From Acanthosepion lycidas (lineage: Eukaryota; Mollusca; Cephalopoda; Sepiida; Sepiidae), in contig OZ010590.1 in assembly GCA_963932145.1 (NCBI GenBank), positions 54,870,475-54,934,474 of the forward strand: 64,000 nt of DNA. The letters run 5' to 3'. Shown piece after piece: positions 22,185 through 34,330 of the stretch; the stretch's first letter is position 1; each line of letters opens with the position of its first letter. Made by a program: the position numbers and the translations under genes. Below the pieces are notes generated by a model. The model ran no database searches. It had not been told where the DNA came from and saw nothing but the letters and a program-made list of their open reading frames with translations.

Positions 22185-22990
22185 TAATGGTAAAAAGCAG
22201 GACAGACTGGGTTATATAGCCTTGGTTGGCGAACGGTCTAGGAGAAGGACAATTCTGAATTAAAAACCACCGGAGTGTCCTTTGAAAACCTTGTAGTATA
22301 CTGTGCACCAGTTCTTTGTATTAAGCTATTCGAAAAGGTGCATTTCGTTATGCACAAGCCTTCATCACTATAATCAAATGACATGCACGAGTAGGTTGGC
22401 TGCTTGACTCAAATATGCCGACGGGAAAACGTATGAAATAAAAAGGTCAAACTTTCTCTCCCCGACTTCAAGTTTCGCGGATGTAAGTTCAACTGAATTT
22501 TTAAAAGATATCATATATTGCGTAAAATAATTACATATAAAGTTAAGTTTTTGACGTCAATTTATTTTAAATGTGTATTTTCTGAAGGACCTTATTACAT
22601 GACGTAATCTAATCTGGTGTTTATTGTCAATTAATTTTGGTCATGTCTGGGGTTTTTTTTTTCATATTTTCCATTCAGCTGTATCTTACTAATATTACTA
22701 TAAATACTTTTTAAGACATTTCGGCATTTTTAGGCAAATGTTTTTCGATCAACTTGAAGAATATTTCGCTTATTTTTCATATTATTTCATTGTTCTAAAT
22801 TAAATTACATTTCGCCTAAAAATCTTTCGCGGACATTTGGGCGATATTATTTTCCACACATAATTGCCATGATTTAAACAACATGATTCAATACAGAAAT
22901 AAATAAATTTTCACCAATAACACTGATTTATTTACTGCTAACTTTGATCTGTCTTAATAAAACACCCTTATATATAGTCCGTCTTAATAA
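22185..22990 (+). repeat. Dispersed composite repeat, copy 1
   Basis: Starts with a SINE-B-like piece (GGACAGACTGGGTTATATAG), then ATGCACAAGCCTTCATCAC, GAAATAAAAAGGTCAAACTTT, GACGTCAATTTATTTTAAAT, GTCATGTCTGGGG, and ends with GTCTTAATAAAACACCCTT duplicated at 22953 and 22981. An inverted copy lies at 40735-41890. The GTCTTAATAAAACACCC end and lack of coding suggest a non-autonomous DNA element. Confidence 0.7.
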
Positions 22991-22994
22991 AACA

Positions 22995-24425
22995 CCCTTG
23001 ATATATATATATACTGGACTCTCTCATCGTTTACGACGTATGAGGGCACAAGAATCCAGTTCTTAGAACTGAACAGCCAGACATCTCGCACATATTTCAC
23101 TCTTGTAATTATGAGTTTAGCTAAAGTAATATCTTTCAATTCATGGAAATAAATTATGGCTATTTTCGATGAATATTTTTTTCTGTTTTACTGTATAGTG
23201 TTTTCACCTACAATTTACAACATATGTCTATGCAAAACATTTATTAACATTTTCATTTCAATGAATAATTATATCTTCAAGTTTTGATTTAATGTTTATC
23301 GTAACGGAGATTCCCTGTTATGTCTTTTTTTTTCAGTAGTACGACAATATTTTACATAATTGAAACAGTATAAGCATTTTTGTATTGGGGTGGGAAAACA
23401 CCCCAGGGGAGCTATCCATTTTCGGAAATCCGGGGTGACTAACACAGATTTAAATTAACACAGAACGTAGTCAATAGAATTTGTCTAGATACCAACAAGG
23501 AAAACTCATCAGAATAATTACCGCGATTGGCTCCCCAAAAATGGGCTAGTCCCATAAGTATGTATTTAATGGCCTTTACAACTCTGGGTTAGGCAGGCAA
23601 TATTTCAGAAGCATTCCAGCCACCCGCTAATATTGCCCGCCTCAATGCGAAGGACCGATCACTTGAAACGAGGCAGCCCAACCCCTAATAAAACTACGCA
23701 TAAATTCCAATGAATCAAAACGATTCCTTACATATGGTAAGACCCCAAAAAATAAAATTTGCCTTTCAGATCTACGAAGACAAGTCGGATCTTGTATTTA
23801 ATGAAGAGCAGTAAAAATAATCTGAGAATGGCTTTTCGATCTAGCATGAGGTCACAATTTCCAATTCTCGCACGAGCCTCGATTTCTTCAAATTGAAAAT
23901 ACAGTGAAATACGCCTCTAAAATGTAGCTAAGGACCTCAAATACTGATCCTTCATGTTCGACACGGAATATACATCTTTAATTTGCAACTTTTTTTTATC
24001 AGGGCCAGACAATCTTTAGCAGTAGGTAACATCATGTCCCACATAAGAAAGGCTATGCGCTTTACGGACTGTAACCTTCAAATTCGATAATTATTTATCA
24101 GATGGAATTCACAACCTCTTGTTTTCCGGTATCCAAAATAACAGGGAGATACGGATTGAAATAGTTGTTAGTGAGTTAGTCTCGTTGACTATTACTATTA
24201 GTGACTACGATCCTCACTGTGTGCCCCATGCTAGCGATTTTGTTCCAGCGTTAGCTGACAACCGCAGATCAAGCATAAAGGTTTGCTCGTTGGTTTTCAG
24301 TACTGGCAAATCAACCAGCAACTCATTTTCTTTTATTAGTTACTTTCTCTGCTTAAAAATTCCTCAATACTGATAACACATGGGGGTGGGACTTCCATAT
24401 GTTAAAAGGAAAGGAGTGTGCCCGC
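22995..24425. other. No recognisable gene; GC-richer patch at 23390-23700
   Basis: 23390-23700 is less AT-rich and contains CACCCCAGGGGAGCT and several CC-rich words, with no motif I recognise. The plus frame at 24119-24373 lacks known features. Confidence 0.4.
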
Positions 24426-24429
24426 TTGT

Positions 24430-24740
24430 CGTTTTCTGGGTTGGCATTTCGTTTCGTTCCTCAATTTCATTTTGTATTTACTCTGTCTTTTTCTTTTTCT
24501 TTCTTTCCTTTTCTTCCCTTTTCTTTGTTTTCTTTCTTTTTACCTTTTCCGTATGTCTTTATTCCACTTTTATATTTTCTTTATCTTTTTCTTTTTCCCT
24601 TTCTTTTTCCCTTTCTTTTTCCCTTTCTTTTTCCCTTTCTTTTTTCTTTTTTCATTCCTGTTTTTTTTTTCTTTTTCCTTATGTTTTTCTTTTTAGTTTT
24701 CTTTTTAATACTTTTCATCTTCTTTTTTCTGAATGGCATC
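24430..24740. repeat. Polypyrimidine (CTTT)n-rich tract
   Basis: About 300 bp almost free of purines on the plus strand, including four CTTTTTCCCTTT-type units near 24587-24645. Open frames in all plus frames here are composition artefacts. Confidence 0.9.
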
Positions 24741-25077
24741 TCGAAGGTTCTAAACAATCCCTTCACTGCCTAGCTGACTGTCATTGACCATAATGTCGTA
24801 AATTACGGCACGTTAGAAATCAAAACTACATGACTATGTGTGTTCAAGTTCATGCCTTTAACTATCTCAAGTCTCCTTCGCATGGAAGTAGCAGGGACGC
24901 AAAATATCTTCCCAAAAGAGGTCAAACTAAAATCAATCAATAACAATAAAAAAAAGACCTGTTGGAGAATATTTGTTCCTGCAATGTATTCCCAAGGCAT
25001 AGGTTGACATTTTGGACTTGGCTCATTTTTATTAAGCTCAGTAATGTATATATGTAGAACCATATATTCTGCTTTCA

Positions 25078-25985
25078 TGGGCTGTCCCTTTAGGACGTTA
25101 GCGACCATGACTATCTACAATATCCTGTTCTTTGTAGCTCTTGGTAAATTTTTACTTTTTGGCATTTCTCCATCTTGTCATTATTAGCCAGGTTATGCGT
25201 CGTTATTTTTTTATTTATTTATTTATTTTTTTTTTGCTTCTCTTGCTATAAATATCTCCTATGAGTGTTAACTATTTTAAGCATTCTTTTCTGGTTGTGT
25301 ACTCTAGAAATTTCAATTGTTTCTTTCTGATGTCCTTTCTGTTTCCAGTTTCTCCAAAATTTCGTCGTTGCTCACATGTTCAGTCCATAGTATCCTTCTG
25401 TAGAACCACATTTCTCTTGTGTCGTCTTTTCTTCATCTGGGGTGAGATTGTCAAGCATTCAGTGCAAAATAGGAGGATAATTACGTAACAGTTCAGTACT
25501 AATTTCTTCGTTTCTAACGAAATTATCCTGTTTCTTAATACTTTTTTTAGATTTTGAAAGGCCTCTTTCGCTATCCCAGTGCGCCTTCGGATTTCAATGT
25601 TGCATTTTCCGTTCTTTTTACGACAGATATTTAAATTGTTGTACTTGTTTGAGTTCGTTATGTCAAACTTGTAATTTGCATATTGGTCTGTTCAGTTTGC
25701 TGACAACCATGCACTGTCTTCTTGCAATTCTTTCCTTCACTACCATTCTGTCAGAGTTCTTACAGTTTCCTTTGTATGTCTGCTACAGTGTCATCTGCAT
25801 AACTTATGTTAGTAAGATTGTGACCGCTAATAATCAATGCTTGCAGGACTTCTAATTTTCTCAGGATTGTTTCATTGTAGAAGTTGAATAAGTTCGGTGA
25901 GATGGCACATTCTTGTCTTATATACATTTCTCTTTTTGTATATTTAGCGAATCCGTATGTAGGCATTTTGATGCCAGTGTAGGTT
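25078..25985 (-). pseudogene. LINE-A reverse transcriptase to C-terminus
   Basis: Reading minus from 25985: KYTKREMYIRQECAISPNLF, NETILRKLE, GHNLTNISYADDTV (the YADD polymerase catalytic motif, 25800-25850), the degraded KLxINxxKTxC and FxYLG regions, AKEAFQNLKKV-like, MWFYRRMLR-like at 25400, and MVANVLKG near 25090. This is polymerase palm through the C-terminus. Several frameshifts. A copy of the same palm region lies just upstream at 26460-26700. Confidence 0.85.
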
Positions 25986-26224
25986 CTAGATTATTCTAAT
26001 TCTAATATCCTTCCCAAATATGTTATGGTTACCTAGCAGATTCAATAGTAATAAATTTATTAAGACATGTACCGCCATTATCAGTAACCTCTTTCAATGA
26101 ATTACAAAAATTTATAGTACTGTTCTTTTTTTTTTAAATTGTTCTAGATTAAGTGTTCTAGACTACAGGGTATTTTTATCCTTTTCATACGTTTGAACAA
26201 TTACTACACCACAAAGTATTAAGC

Positions 26225-28395
26225 TCAGCCGCTACAAATCCTGTTTCTTAATACTTTGCTTAGCTTTAGGAGGGCATCTTTCGCTAGCCAAACACGCCTT
26301 CAGATTTCAGTGCCGCACTTTCCGTCTTCAGTTAAAACATTTCCCGCATATTTAAATTTTTGTACATTTTTATTTTGCTATGGTAAATTTGCAAATTGGG
26401 CTGTTAATTTTGCTAAACCCCATGCATTTTGTTTTCTTGCTATTATTGTGTAGCCCTTTCTGATCGTTTCCTTCCCTACCTTCCGTAGGAATTCTTGTAG
26501 TTTCATTTCTGTGTCTGCTATCAACACTGTCATCTGCATATCTTATGTTGCTAAGATTGTGGCCGCCAATAATGAATCATGGTAGGGCTTCTAATTATCT
26601 CAGAATAGTCTCACTGTAAAAGTCCGGTGAGACGACACATTCTTGTCTTACACTCCTTTCTATTTTTGTATATGATGTAATGGAATAACCTGTCACCCCC
26701 ATGGTTGACTGCACTATAGGTAGTAACTACCTATAAGTAGGTGTAAGTCAACGGACTACGGAGTCTAGCTGAGAAACTGTTCGAGCTGTGCTGGTCAAAA
26801 TCTCTCCCTCGGATTTCCAATCACCTGAAGAAGGCCGGAACGTACAACGACCGAAACGTTGTGAATAGGGCAATATAGACGAGGACAACAATCCGAATAA
26901 TGTTATTAATGGAAATCATTCTAAGCATAAATATTGCATTTCTTGATCCAGTGTCTTTAACAAACCCGCACTGTTCTTGTCCTATTTTCAGTCGAATTCT
27001 GATGAATAGGGGGTGCAACAGAATTCTGCGCCGAGCTCTATTCATCAGAATTAGGATAATAGGGTTTGCTATATGGTTGATTCCACTGATCGTCCGCTTG
27101 CAACTGGCTTCTTAGGCAGTGATATAAAATGGATTTACATAGGTTTTCCGGTATATCACCACTGTTGTATGTTTCATTTATTATGTCTGTATCTTGTTAA
27201 TGCTAAGACTCCCTGCATCTCAATTTCTTCTGGTCTTGATGCTTTCTTTTTGTTCAATTTGGCCAATGCTGGTCACTTCAGATTTTAATATTGCTGGTCC
27301 TTCGATATTTCTATGCATTGTGGGTTTTGCTCTTTCGTCAAGGAAGAAGTCACCGATGTATTCGTTCTATCTCTGAAGTATTTTTCTTTTTCTAATATCA
27401 GTGTCCCGTACTTAGATTTTAAGCATCCTGTTGATGAGCTTGTCTTCTGTTTTGTTAATTTTTGCTATTTGTTTATGCATAGCTTAATCTGTAATACTCA
27501 TTCTTTCTATTCCTTCACCCTTTCTGTTGAACCAACCATCTTAAACCTACCTGCATTTATTCGTAATTTATTTGTGCAGTGTCCTATATTCTGTGTCTTA
27601 ACTAGGCATTGTTTTTAGTCACTAATTTCATCTTCACCCTTTCTTTTTTTCTTTATCTGGTTTCCTTTGAGATGATCTCATTTGCTGGTGTTACTACAGC
27701 TTCTCTTAACGTGTCCCACTTAATTCTCCTTTACATTCCAGTTCATTCAAATGTCTGTTGTATTGCAATTTCGGTGCTGGCTAGACCCTCTTCTGTAGTT
27801 TCATTCTAAGTTTACATATCACTGGAAGGTGGTCGCTCCCACAGTCGGCACTTGCGTATGTTTTGCAGTGTAAAACCGCATTCCTGTATCTCTTATTGAT
27901 AGTTATATAGTCAATTAATTTTTTTTTTGTTTTCTCCTGAGCGCCTTCATATCCACATATATCTTGGATGTTCTTGAAAGCAGGTGTTGGCTACTGCCTG
28001 ATCATTTGCCATGCACGATTGGATTCTTTTTTCACCGTGTTCATTACGAGCTCCTAGTCCATATTTGCCAACTATTTCACTATCTCTCTCCTTAGCTACT
28101 TTGATATCCTGGTCTCTCATGGCAATTATAATTTCTTGTTATTTGCATTAAGCTTTGTTCTTAGCTACTATATGGTAAAACTCTTTCTTTTTCCGTAATT
28201 CGTGCTCTTGATGCATATACATCTATGATTATACGTTAAAAGATTTTCCTTTCCGTTTAACTACAGGAATTCTTTTAGATAGTAGTATCCCAGAAAACAT
28301 TTTTCATGACTTGTTCTTATATCAGTCCTACTCCTCTCCCATTTTTCTCTCCGTCTGCATGATTGGCAGTTGATCTTTCCTCTGACATCTATAAC
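26225..28395 (-). pseudogene. LINE-A, longest copy: AP endonuclease plus reverse transcriptase
   Basis: Minus strand from 28395: KNGRGVGL, IIDVYASRARITEKE, EIVGKYGLGARNEHGEKR, NTCFQEHPRYMW, LIDYITINKRYRNAVLHC, SADCGSDHLPVICKLRMKL. This is an apurinic-type endonuclease with its C-terminal SDH motif near 27815-27860. After a linker come RIRLKIGQEQCGFVKDTGSR and NAIFMLRMIS (26915-27010, reverse transcriptase N-terminal motif), then YADD near 26540 and the thumb region. A Penelope-type module (about 26795-26910) interrupts it. Frameshifts are frequent. About 2.1 kb, 3' part missing or replaced by the copy at 25078. Confidence 0.85.
26795..26910 (+). mobile_element. Penelope-type 3' module inserted in LINE-A
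   Basis: AATCACCTGAAGAAGGCCGG, AACGTACAACGACCGAAACG, then ACGAGGACAACAATCCGAAT. Core intact except one stem change (CGGCC to CGACC). Plus orientation, opposite to the host LINE. Confidence 0.75.
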
Positions 28396-28504
28396 ATCTC
28401 AGTAGGCTAAAAATGACTGGTTAGATTCAGTACCTCGAAAACAAAACTAGTTATATCGCATCATCGCTGATCGGGGCCATAATTATCAATAATCACGATG
28501 AACG

Positions 28505-28865
28505 GATGTTCCCTCAGGGAGATCCCGTGCCTTGACCGTCTATTGGGATTAAAATCAACATAAACCTCAAGTGAAACTCGTCGCTAAAGATACTGGTATA
28601 ATAGTCGGTTCTCTGTACCGCTCCAGGAAGTATCTGACTCTTCCTGCTATCTTCTATCTTTACAAGAGCCAGATCAGTCGAAAAATGGAGTACTGCTGCC
28701 ATATATGGGTAGGAGTTGCCCAGTCTTCGATTTCCAGTCTTGATAGAGTTCAAAAGCGTCTCCAGCGTCCTTGTGGCCAACAAATTATCTCCCACACTAC
28801 AACCCTTCTCACAGACATGTCCATAATCGCTAGACGATAGAAGATTTGAAAGACTTAGATTTTGC
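28505..28865 (+). pseudogene. LINE-B reverse transcriptase fragment
   Basis: Plus frame of 89 codons: GIIVGSLYRSRKYLTLPAIF, YLYKSQISRKMEYCCHIWVG, SSLDRVQKRLQRPCG, LLTDMSIIARR. Best-preserved example of this block. Adjacent inverted tail at 28875-28995. Confidence 0.8.
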
Positions 28866-28874
28866 GGTGTTTTG

Positions 28875-28995
28875 TCAAAAAAAATTAATCATTTCACCCC
28901 AAGTAAGATAATAATCCCACTACGACGGAAGCGTTTATTGAGTGTTAGAGAATATGAGAAAAATACTATTAAAACGAAAAAGAATTAAGAAAACA
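28875..28995 (-). mobile_element. LINE-B 3' tail, inverted
   Basis: Minus strand carries the conserved 3' tail ending GCTTGGGGTGAAATG-like. It is opposite in orientation to the coding fragment at 28505-28865. Confidence 0.65.
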
Positions 28996-29555
28996 TAAGA
29001 TAACGATTGACATTTTATTTATATATACTAGAATTGAAGATTCTACTCATTCAGTCTTTGAGGTCCCGACAGTCACACATTAGCCAATTATCACTGAGTA
29101 ATCCGACAGGATTGTTGACGTATGTGCAATATGGCTTCGTCTGATGGATTGCCAAGTTGCATCAATGCCACGCAATAGATACTAAAGATATACAAAATGA
29201 TTGGATACGTTCCATATAGACTTCATATAACATGATAGTCAAAGTGTTTTCATGCTTGGTTTGTGTGTACGGGGTGTGGGAAATCACACCTCTGTTTTCT
29301 TGCGAGAACAAGGTGGGTGTTGAGGAGTTAGAAATGTTGGCTGTCGTACAAATAACGAACACCTGCAAAATATAAGCGAGAACGGAATGTAAACAACGAA
29401 CAGTTGATCCGTATCTGATTGCAAGTGGATTCTCTTACCCTTTTCTTTAAGGTTTTTCTTGTGATGGAGAACTAATACTCGCCTATAAGAGTTAAAAGTC
29501 AGAGTTGCTACACAATTTGATAATTAATAATGTAACTTCATATACAGGGTGCGGC
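28996..29555. other. No recognisable feature
   Basis: Unique-looking; no motif or repeat end seen. Confidence 0.4.
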
Positions 29556-29559
29556 ATAA

Positions 29560-29730
29560 ATGCTATTTATACCACGTACAAATGTCCTCATCTTTATTGC
29601 CATATTCACGACGTTTCGATCGCTGTACGCTCCGGCATTCTTCAGGTGATAAACGTTGGACTTTCAAATCGAACTCTTTATTTAGTCGTTTGTTCTCGTT
29701 CCACGTGCTATGCCTTGGTTTGATGCTCGC
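29560..29730 (-). mobile_element. Penelope-type 3' module, 5'-truncated
   Basis: Minus strand: AACGAGAACAAACGACT, AATAAAGAGTTCGATTTG, CTGAAGAATGCCGGAGCG, CAGCGATCGAAACGTCGTGA, GGCAATAAAGATGAGGAC. Confidence 0.7.
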
Positions 29731-29764
29731 CTAAAAACGTATACTATTTGGGTTTTCAAAGTCT

Positions 29765-30150
29765 TTTATGTTCCGTGTTCCTACAGGATGTGGGCAATCA
29801 TGGTTCTTCAGATCCCCTTCTTTCGTATCTCTAAATAATGTTTGTCTCTTTACAATCTCTTCCAGTCACAACTCTGCCATGCATTTACACAAGCTCATCA
29901 TGTGGGTTACTCAATGTTTCCGCCTTCCGATTTTGCCTTCACTATGTCTTGTGTAGTGTCAAAGTTTCCAAGCCCTCTTTCCTCATTATGTGTCCTAGAC
30001 ATTTGAAGTCCCTTTCTTATTTAAGTGTCCATTTTGTCTCTATTATCTTTAAAATCTCTTCGTTGCTCAGTCCATGGCATTGTCAGCATCCTTCTGTAGA
30101 AACGCATATCTGTTGCCTCAAGTTTCCTCTTCATTTGTGAGATGGGGTTG
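29765..30150 (-). pseudogene. LINE-A C-terminus
   Basis: Minus strand from 30150: MKRKLEATDMRFYRRMLTMPW, LQMSRTHNEERGLGNFDT, then the terminal RTMIAHIL-like segment near 29770-29800. Stops present. Confidence 0.75.
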
Positions 30151-30496
30151 CTGAATGGGGTTGCTGTAAGGGCCTGGAAGGAGGGAATAAGAGATGCATA
30201 TTATGAGGAGATGCAGGATAGATAACGGTTGACCCTCGACTTAAAAAGGTTATGGTTTTAGCGATAGGATCCCGGGTGTCTGTTGCACAAATTAACAGTC
30301 CTGGAGAAGCTGTCTGAGGGGAACTCGTGGGAAGGAGAATGAGTCAATTCTGTATACATAGAATGGTAGGTCCTTGCTATGGAGGCCCGTACTGATGAAA
30401 CTAAATGTGAATATATGCCATAAATATAGTGAAAGAGTAACGATGGCCAAGCCAGGTTTCGTCTGTGGTTGTAGGCTGGAAAATAATTCAACGTCT

Positions 30497-30812
30497 TCAA
30501 AGTACAGTATTTATATTATTCCGACTATTGTCCTCATCTTTGTCGTCATATTTATTACAACGTTTCGGCCGTTGTACGCTCCGGCCTTCTTCAGGTGGTT
30601 GAAATGTTGAGCTGAACCCTTTATTTCGCTCCCTGAGGTAGACTTTTCTAGTTCCACGTACCATGTCTAACAGGCGTCAGTTACCAGTTATCTCCTATTA
30701 ATTCCCCTCTCCAAGTTCTTCACCACCTTAACCAGGTATTGAACTCATACTCTTTGGGTCCGGTCACTGGATCTAACTAACGCCTTTATCCACTGTGCCA
30801 TGTGTTCTTGAG
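30497..30812 (-). mobile_element. Full Penelope-type 3' module with tRNA-like head
   Basis: Minus-strand order: TGGCACAGTGGATAAAGGCG (A-box), GAGTTCAATACC (B-box), GGTACGTGGAACTAGAA, GCGAAATAAAGGGTTCAG, CTGAAGAAGGCCGGAGCG, CAACGGCCGAAACGTTGTAA, GAGGACAATAGTCGG. Intact core with the stem GGCCG/CGGCC. Confidence 0.85.
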
Positions 30813-31040
30813 ATGACTGATAATTGACATCTTTTAAAACATGGCACGTGGAACTAGAACAGTCTACCCCAGAGAGCGAAATAAAGGGTTCAGTTCGACA
30901 TTCCAACCACCTGAAGAAGGCCGGAGCGTACAACGGCCGAAACTTTGTAATAAAAATGGCGACAAAGATGAGGACAATAGTCCGAATAATGTAAATAGTA
31001 TACATAATACCTCATCTCAGAAATATAGACAGATGTCTTC
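30813..31040 (+). mobile_element. Second module, head-to-head with the first
   Basis: Plus strand from GATAATTGACATC through GGCACGTGGAACTAGAACAG, CTGAAGAAGGCCGGAGCG, CGAAACTTTG, ending CTCAGAAATATAGACAG. Lacks the tRNA-like head. With 30497-30812 it forms one inverted structure of about 540 bp. Confidence 0.82.
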
Positions 31041-31049
31041 AAATTAGTT

Positions 31050-31400
31050 TGTCATAGCTGGAAAGTGAAGATTGGACAGCGCCATCCCGGATATGGCAGC
31101 AATATTCCCTTTTTGGTTGGATCTGGCACTTGTGAAAATAGAGCATAGCTGAAGACACTTACTTTTAAAGAGTGTACCTTTTTTCAAACATATTTGGCAA
31201 TGGATACGAGTTCAACTTCAGGTCTGAAGTGAGCTTGAGTCCCAGTCGGCGTTCCAGCCTCTTTAAGTGTGCAGCTGCTTATCGTGGCTGCTTAAAAGCT
31301 TACGGTAATGTTGGTTAAGCGTTACGAGCTTCGTATTGGAAGGATTGAATGTGACAAGCTAGTTAATCCAGGGAGTTTGTTTTTACTGCATCCTGGAATA
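31050..31400 (-). pseudogene. LINE-B reverse transcriptase fragment, highly decayed
   Basis: Minus strand shows weak similarity to the LINE-B block (CRIW-type region near 31090, then FKRLERRLGLKL- and FNPSNTKL-like remnants). Placement rests on order and spacing compared with 11395-11760. Confidence 0.55.
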
Positions 31401-31689
31401 TATAATCTACTGTATGGTGTTATGATCCAACTTTTAAAAGTGTTTTAATGAAAATAGTAAGTTTATAAAATAAATGTAAGTATTAAAATTTCTATTTTTA
31501 AATTAAATAATTTTATAGACTGCAGTTCCTGTCTTCGTACAAATGGATTTTTTTTAATTAAATATCAATAAGCATCGTGAGAGTGACATAAACAGAAATA
31601 GGAATTGATTTTCAATATTTTCGGACTGTGAGCGTCCTTCAAAAATCTTTACTTACTGAAGACACCGTGATTTGAAAACATTATGGAAC

Positions 31690-32164
31690 CACTGGATTAT
31701 AAGTTTTTTAACCATTATACCTCGGTCAGCGTTATCTTTTCCCTATTATCTTTATGCAATGAGTTATTTTCTTTATTTTATTATTATTGCTTTAATATTC
31801 TATCTTCTTCTTTCACGTTCTCTCTTTTTCTTACTCCCTTTTCATTGATCATTTCTTTCTTTTCTTTTTTTTTTCCTTACTTTACTCCTTTCTTTCTTCC
31901 TGTCTTCTTATCCCTTTTTCTTTCTTTCTTTTGCTTTTTCTCACGACGCCAACTAAAGCCATTTCTTCTTTTACCTTTCTTCTTTCTTATGTTTTTCTTT
32001 TCTTTGCTTTTTATCTATTATCTTTTTGTTTTCTTTCTTTCTTTTTTCTTTCTTTTTTTCTTTCTTTGTCTTTTCTTTTCACACTTTCATTGAAGGCTTT
32101 CAGAACGTCATCTTAAATCGTTCTTCATTTTTTCCTTCTTCTTCATTTCTTCCTTCCTTCCATC

Positions 32165-32195
<31 letters not shown>

Positions 32196-32970
32196 TAATT
32201 ATTTATTTATTCCACTTTTTCTCACTAGATTAACGAAGATCATACAATCCTTTGCTTTTCTTCCTTCTTTCCTTATTTTCCTTCTTTCTTTCCTTTTTCT
32301 TTTTTCTTTTTTGTTTTCTTTCTTTTTTCTTTCTTTTTTCTTTCTTTTTTTCTTTCTTTATCTTTTCTTTTCACACTTTCATTGAAGGCTTCCAGAACGT
32401 CATCTTAAATCGTTCTTCATTTTTTCCTTCTTCATTTCTTCTTCCTTCCTTCCTTCCTTCCTTCCTTCCTTCCTTCCTTCCTTTCTTTCTTTCTTTATTT
32501 ATTTATTTCACTTTTTCTCACTAGATTAACGAAGATCATGCAATCCTTTGCTTTTCTTCCTTCTTTTCTTATTTTCCATTTTTCTTTCCTTTTTCTTTTT
32601 TCTTTTTTGTTTTCTTTTCTAATCACACTTTTTTTAAAAAATCAAGAACATCATCTTAAGTCATTCTTTTTCCGTTGCACATTTCTTTCTTTCGTTTTCC
32701 TTTCTTCCCTTCTTTCTTTTTGTTCGATGCATTTCCTTCTTTCTTTTCTTTTTTCCTTTCCTCCGATCGATGCATTTCCTTCTTTCTTTTCTTTTTTCTT
32801 TTCCTCCGATCGATGAATTTCCTTCTTTCTTTTCTTTTTTCTTTTCTTCCCATCCTTCTTCTATACTTCTGTCTGTCTTTCTTTCTTTCGTTTTTCTTTC
32901 TTCCCCTCTTTCTTTTTGTTCGATTAATTTCCTCCCTTCGTGTCTTTATTCTTTTCCTCGCATCCTTCCT

Positions 32971-33002
<32 letters not shown>

Positions 33003-33010
33003 ATTTCTTT
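31690..33010. repeat. 1.3-kb polypyrimidine region with about 290-bp tandem organisation
   Basis: (CTTT)n, (CTTC)n and (CCTT)n runs dominate. Three units carry TCACACTTTCATTGAAGGC or a derivative, then AACGTCATCTTAAATCGTTC, at about 32080, 32372 and 32624. A second set repeats GATCGATGCATTTCCTTC near 32765 and 32810. Phe/Ser-rich frames here are artefacts of composition. Confidence 0.88.
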
Positions 33011-33474
33011 CCATCTGAATTACTCAAGCAAGTAGAGACAGGGTTCCAGTTTGAAGTAAACAAGACCTTTTCTCGCGCCAAAAACATTCCACGGGGAAAT
33101 GATTCAATCACTAAATGGCGTGCACAAGATTGCATGAGCTGATTAACACATGCGCAGTGTTCAACAATTATGTATGCAGCCCAGTAGTAAGTATGTAGGT
33201 TGAGGGATCTAAAAGCCAGATTCGCTGTTGTTGGCATGCAATCATTGCACACAAAACGATTATATTTTCTGTCTCTTGGAGATATTCTACTTTCGTTTTT
33301 CTATGCATTATTCAGACAAGTGTTTTTATCTCTGTTCTTTTTATCCCGATCCTTTTTTTCGGACAGAATATTATTCCTTGTCGAGTTGTAATGGATTGTT
33401 CTATTTTCAATATTCTTCCCATTAATTGTACTGTCGTCTTTATTTTTGTTGCTTTTAGAATCGTCAAGTAAGCG

Positions 33475-34000
<526 letters not shown>

Positions 34001-34002
34001 TG

Positions 34003-34330
34003 TATATTTCTGAGATGGGGTATTTTAATTATTTTCATTGTTTGGATTTTTGTCCTCATCTTTATTGTCATATTCACGATGTTTTGGCCGTTGTAGGCCT
34101 CGGCCTTCTTCAGGTGATTGGAATTTCGAACTGAACCCTTTATTTCGTCCACCCGAGTAGATCATTCTAGTTCTACATGCCATGCTTCTTCCGCATGTCT
34201 CAGTTATCTCCCTTTAACACAAGTTTTTTGTACACCACTGCAGTAGCAATCCTTTGTTAATCCAACAAACATTTTTATCTACTGTATCATGTTTTCTTGA
34301 GAACACCAGTGTATGAATTTTCGGGAATTA
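34003..34330 (-). mobile_element. Penelope-type 3' module adjoining PLE-2 coding end
   Basis: Minus-strand order: degraded tRNA-like head (ATGATACAGTAGATAAAAAT), GGCATGTAGAACTAGAATG, GAAATAAAGGGTTCAGTTCG, CTGAAGAAGGCCGAGGC, CAACGGCCAAAACATCGTGA, and tail ending CATCTCAGAAATATA. GAAA is mutated to AAAA in the core. The B-box is degraded. Confidence 0.78.

Noticed and set aside
31683-33142. Phe/Ser/Leu-rich frames resembling membrane proteins
   Set aside because: Composition artefact of the CTTT tract; overlapping frames look alike.
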